From assembly GCA_028278125.1 (NCBI GenBank), contig JANQEY010000229.1, positions 1 through 6,949 of the forward strand: a DNA stretch of 6,949 bases, read 5' to 3'. The stretch comes from a bacterium. GTDB taxonomy: Bacteria > Electryoneota > Electryoneia > Electryoneales > Electryoneaceae. The notes under the pieces were generated by a model. It had not been told where the DNA came from and searched no databases. It saw only the letters and a list, made by a program, of their open reading frames with translations. A program made the position numbers and the translations under genes. This document shows, piece after piece, positions 4,968-6,949 of this stretch (position 1 is its first letter; every line of letters begins with the position of its first letter).

Positions 4968-6455
4968 ATGACTACTAATAACGAAAACGACTTACTTGCA
5001 CAACGCCGGGCTAAACTCGACAAGCTGCGTGAGCAGGGTAATGCTTTTCCAAACGACTTCCAGCGTAATGATCTCGCCGGTGATCTGCATGCCAAATATG
5101 ATGATCATGAAAAGGAAGTACTCAAATCAGAACCTGTACGTGTAAAAGTCGCCGGGCGTGTGATGAGTCGCCGGATTATGGGAAAAGCATCGTTTGCTCA
5201 TATACAGGATATGTCAGGCCAGATACAGCTTTATGTCAGGCGGGATGAACTACCCGAGGGAGTTTATACCGAGTTCAAACAATGGGATATCGGGGATATT
5301 ATCGGTGCCGAAGGTACGCTGTTTAAAACAAATAAAGGTGAGCTTTCGGTCGAGGTGAACACACTTCGATTGCTGACCAAATCACTACGTCCACTTCCGG
5401 AAAAATTTCATGGACTGACTGACCATGAAACACGGCATCGCCAGCGGTATCTGGATTTAATTGCCAATGAAGAGACGCGTCATACTTTTATTATCCGTTC
5501 GGAGGTGATTGATTTTGTCCGCAACTATTTAAGGCAGAAGAATTTCATTGAGGTTGAAACACCGATGATGCATGTCATCCCGGGAGGGGCTGCTGCGAGA
5601 CCCTTTGCCACTTACCATAATTCACTGGACATGGAGCTTTATCTGCGTATCGCCCCGGAACTCTACCTGAAACGTTTAGTCGTGGGTGGCCTGGAAAAGG
5701 TCTTCGAAATTAATCGAAGTTTTCGCAATGAAGGTTTATCACCGAGGCATAATCCCGAGTTTACCATGCTGGAATTCTATCAGGCCTACGCGAATTACAA
5801 TGATCTGATGGATCTGACCGAGGATATGATGCGTAAACTCGTCAGACACTTGACCGGCACGGAGATCATCAATTATCAGGATGAAAGCTATGATTTAAGC
5901 GAACCATTCCGGCGGATGACACTGCTGGACTCAGTTCTGCATTTTAACTCGGACATTAATGCCGCTGATTTGCAATCCATTGATGGCATACGGAGACTGG
6001 CCGATAATCTGGAAGTTTCTTATGAAGACAACTTCGGTGTTGGAAAGATCCAGGTCGAGATATTTGAAAAGACGGTCGAAACCCGTCTGATTGAGCCTAC
6101 TTTTATCACCTGTTTCCCTACCGAAGTTTCACCTTTGGCTCGTAAGAACGATACTGATCCCTTTGTCACGGATCGATTCGAATTTTTTGTCGGGGGACGT
6201 GAAATTGCCAATGGGTTCTCCGAGCTTAATGACCCGGATGACCAGGCCGAGCGTTTCCGGCAACAGGTGAAAGAGAAAGAAGCCGGGGATGAAGAAGCCA
6301 TGCATTATGATTCGGATTATATCACTGCCCTGGAATACGGCATGCCGCCAACAGCCGGTGAGGGTATCGGTATTGACAGGTTAGTCATGCTATTAACCAA
6401 TACCGTCTCTATCAGGGATGTTATCCTGTTTCCCCATATGCGCCCCAAAGATTAG
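4968..6455 (+). CDS. lysS: Lysyl-tRNA synthetase, class II
   Basis: The enzyme attaches lysine to tRNA-Lys in the cytoplasm using ATP. The 495 residues are close to the 505 of E. coli LysRS, and the reading frame is intact. After an N-terminal helix, an OB-fold anticodon-binding domain spans about residues 58-140 ([27 protein letters not shown]). The catalytic domain follows. Class II motif 1 lies near 195-210 ([17 protein letters not shown]), motif 2 at about 251-270 ([14 protein letters not shown], then TMLEFYQAY) and motif 3 at about 464-473 ([10 protein letters not shown]). The C-terminus LFPHMRPKD is typical of bacterial LysS. It lies 108 bases after prfB on the same strand, probably in one transcript as in E. 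coli. The ATG at 4968 gives the normal N-terminus. Upstream there is no AGGAGG-like sequence, because an ACCGAGA heptad track occupies that position, so initiation may depend on a weak GAGA or on coupling. Confidence 0.97.
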   Translation: MTTNNENDLLAQRRAKLDKLREQGNAFPNDFQRNDLAGDLHAKYDDHEKEVLKSEPVRVKVAGRVMSRRIMGKASFAHIQDMSGQIQLYVRRDELPEGVYTEFKQWDIGDIIGAEGTLFKTNKGELSVEVNTLRLLTKSLRPLPEKFHGLTDHETRHRQRYLDLIANEETRHTFIIRSEVIDFVRNYLRQKNFIEVETPMMHVIPGGAAARPFATYHNSLDMELYLRIAPELYLKRLVVGGLEKVFEINRSFRNEGLSPRHNPEFTMLEFYQAYANYNDLMDLTEDMMRKLVRHLTGTEIINYQDESYDLSEPFRRMTLLDSVLHFNSDINAADLQSIDGIRRLADNLEVSYEDNFGVGKIQVEIFEKTVETRLIEPTFITCFPTEVSPLARKNDTDPFVTDRFEFFVGGREIANGFSELNDPDDQAERFRQQVKEKEAGDEEAMHYDSDYITALEYGMPPTAGEGIGIDRLVMLLTNTVSIRDVILFPHMRPKD

Positions 6456-6560
6456 ACGGGTCTTCAAAAGGCGCTGTTTTGGTAACAAAGACTGGCCACT
6501 AACTGGCTGAAATATATGATAAACATGGGTAGAGGTTAGGGTTGTCCGGGGAAATATAGA

Positions 6561-6668
6561 TTGGATCCAAATATTGCTGATATCCTGGCCATGTCCGGTG
6601 GAGAAACTTTTTTTAAACCGACCTGTCCATTAGTGGGTAATTGTCAGTCATCATGCTGGATTAACTAA
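6561..6668 (+). CDS. Possible 35-residue cysteine-containing small protein, unknown
   Basis: An open frame starts with TTG at 6561 and ends with TAA at 6666-6668. GGGGA at 6548-6552 lies 8 bases upstream and could serve as a weak ribosome binding site. A later ATG at 6591 would give 25 residues. The N-terminal half is unremarkable (MDPNIADILAMSGGE), while the C-terminal half carries three Cys within eleven residues (TCPLVGNCQSSCWIN). There is no signal peptide. I do not recognise it. It sits just upstream of a modified-peptide precursor gene, but its promoter-proximal position and small size mean chance is a real alternative. Confidence 0.25.
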   Translation: MDPNIADILAMSGGETFFKPTCPLVGNCQSSCWIN

Positions 6669-6681
6669 GCGTAATTCATGA

Positions 6682-6710
6682 TTGACATACTGTAAAAAAA
6701 ATAACACATT
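6682..6710 (+). promoter_or_regulatory. Possible promoter of hvfA
   Basis: A perfect TTGACA -35 box lies at 6682-6687. At 17 bases spacing the -10 position reads CACATT (6705-6710), a poor match to TATAAT, so either an activator helps or another sigma factor is used. Related hvf/buf operons often encode their own ECF sigma factor, but none is visible here. Confidence 0.35.
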
Positions 6711-6716
6711 GAAACC

Positions 6717-6739
6717 TGCAATCCATAAAATGGATTGTA
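6717..6739 (+). promoter_or_regulatory. Palindrome before hvfA: operator or 5' leader hairpin
   Basis: CAATCCA (6719-6725) and TGGATTG (6731-6737) pair perfectly around TAAAA. The stem extends to 9 pairs with a G-T wobble and a T-A pair (6717-6739). It lies about 30 bases after the TTGACA box and 16 bases before the AGGAGG of hvfA. It could be a regulator binding site or a hairpin at the mRNA 5' end. Confidence 0.45.
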
Positions 6740-6768
6740 TTCATTAACCAATTCAGGAGGATCCCCTG

Positions 6769-6949
6769 ATGTCGAAAAAAACTACTTTAAAACCAATTGC
6801 TGCAGCTCTTGGTACGACCTTTGCGGTTTCTCTCATGGCCAGTCCTATGACCAACGCTGCTGAGAATCCGTTTAGCATGACCGAACTTTCCAACGGTGGT
6901 TACATGGTAGCCGGCGCTGAGGGAAAGTGTGGTGAAGGTAAATGCGGTG
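6769..6949 (+). CDS. hvfA: HvfA-type EGKCG-repeat precursor peptide, N-terminal part (3' partial, runs off the window)
   Basis: Sixty residues are visible. A Sec signal peptide is clear: basic MSKKTTLK, a hydrophobic stretch at about residues 9-27, and likely cleavage near TNA-A or NAA-E (residues 28-32). The mature part begins ENPFSMTELSNGGYMVAG and enters two tandem EGKCG units (residues 51-55 and 56-60) with Cys54 and Cys59 before the sequence stops. This is the signature of HvfA precursors: secreted, Cys-rich peptides whose EGKCG cysteines are modified by a DUF692 (MNIO) enzyme with a DUF2063 partner and linked to copper binding or copper defence. Those partner genes would be expected just beyond the edge but are not seen. 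AGGAGG at 6755-6760 lies 8 bases before the ATG, the strongest ribosome binding site in the window. The number of repeats and the C-terminus are unknown. Confidence 0.88.
   Translation, partial: MSKKTTLKPIAAALGTTFAVSLMASPMTNAAENPFSMTELSNGGYMVAGAEGKCGEGKCG

Larger units (their letters stand above)
6456..6768. other. Spacer between lysS and hvfA
   Basis: This is 313 bases. Near lysS a weak interrupted pairing exists (CAAAA 6465-6469 with TTTTG 6477-6481, enclosed by GTCTT and AAGAC), which is not a clear terminator. A possible small ORF occupies 6561-6668. A TTGACA box and a 19-base palindrome lie before hvfA; both have their own entries. The 3' third is AT-rich, with an eight-A run at 6694-6701. 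Confidence 0.5.

Overview
The window comes from a proteobacterium, most likely a gammaproteobacterium of moderate GC. The reasons are the recJ-prfB-lysS gene order, which also occurs in Escherichia coli, a full-length RF2 gene with the bacterial +1 frameshift site, and an HvfA-type EGKCG precursor at the right edge. All recognisable genes lie on the + strand. The species cannot be named from the sequence alone.

Layout: bases 1-259 are the 3' end of recJ (single-strand DNA exonuclease). A spacer at 260-682 has no convincing gene and contains a GC-rich block at 271-360. Bases 683-1222 encode a small single-pass membrane protein with a helical extracytoplasmic part. A gene-free stretch at 1223-1759 holds three perfect stem-loops. 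Bases 1760-3499 encode a REC-GGDEF-EAL cyclic-di-GMP protein whose receiver domain has Ser where the phosphorylated Asp should be. Bases 3511-3686 hold heptanucleotide repeats, including 13 perfect copies of ACCAAGC, followed by a possible promoter. prfB runs from 3761 to 4859, with its in-frame UGA and AGGGGG stimulator intact. The 108-base prfB-lysS spacer contains two more heptad tracks, the second ending 4 bases before the lysS start codon. lysS runs from 4968 to 6455. The last spacer (6456-6768) contains a possible Cys-containing small ORF, a TTGACA box and a palindrome, and leads into hvfA, which starts at 6769 behind a strong AGGAGG and is cut by the window edge.

Working together: recJ, prfB and lysS are housekeeping genes for DNA repair and translation. 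The membrane protein and the cyclic-di-GMP enzyme lie between recJ and prfB, which adjoin in E. coli. They look like inserted signalling genes, but no transposase or integrase is visible. hvfA probably begins a separate operon for a copper-related, post-translationally modified peptide, with its modifying enzymes beyond the edge.

The least expected signal is a family of related 7-base repeats, approximately GYWCGGN on one strand or the other. It fills the spacers on both sides of prfB and reaches the lysS translation start. Coordinates were counted by hand. Functional statements rest on recognised motifs, not on database searches.
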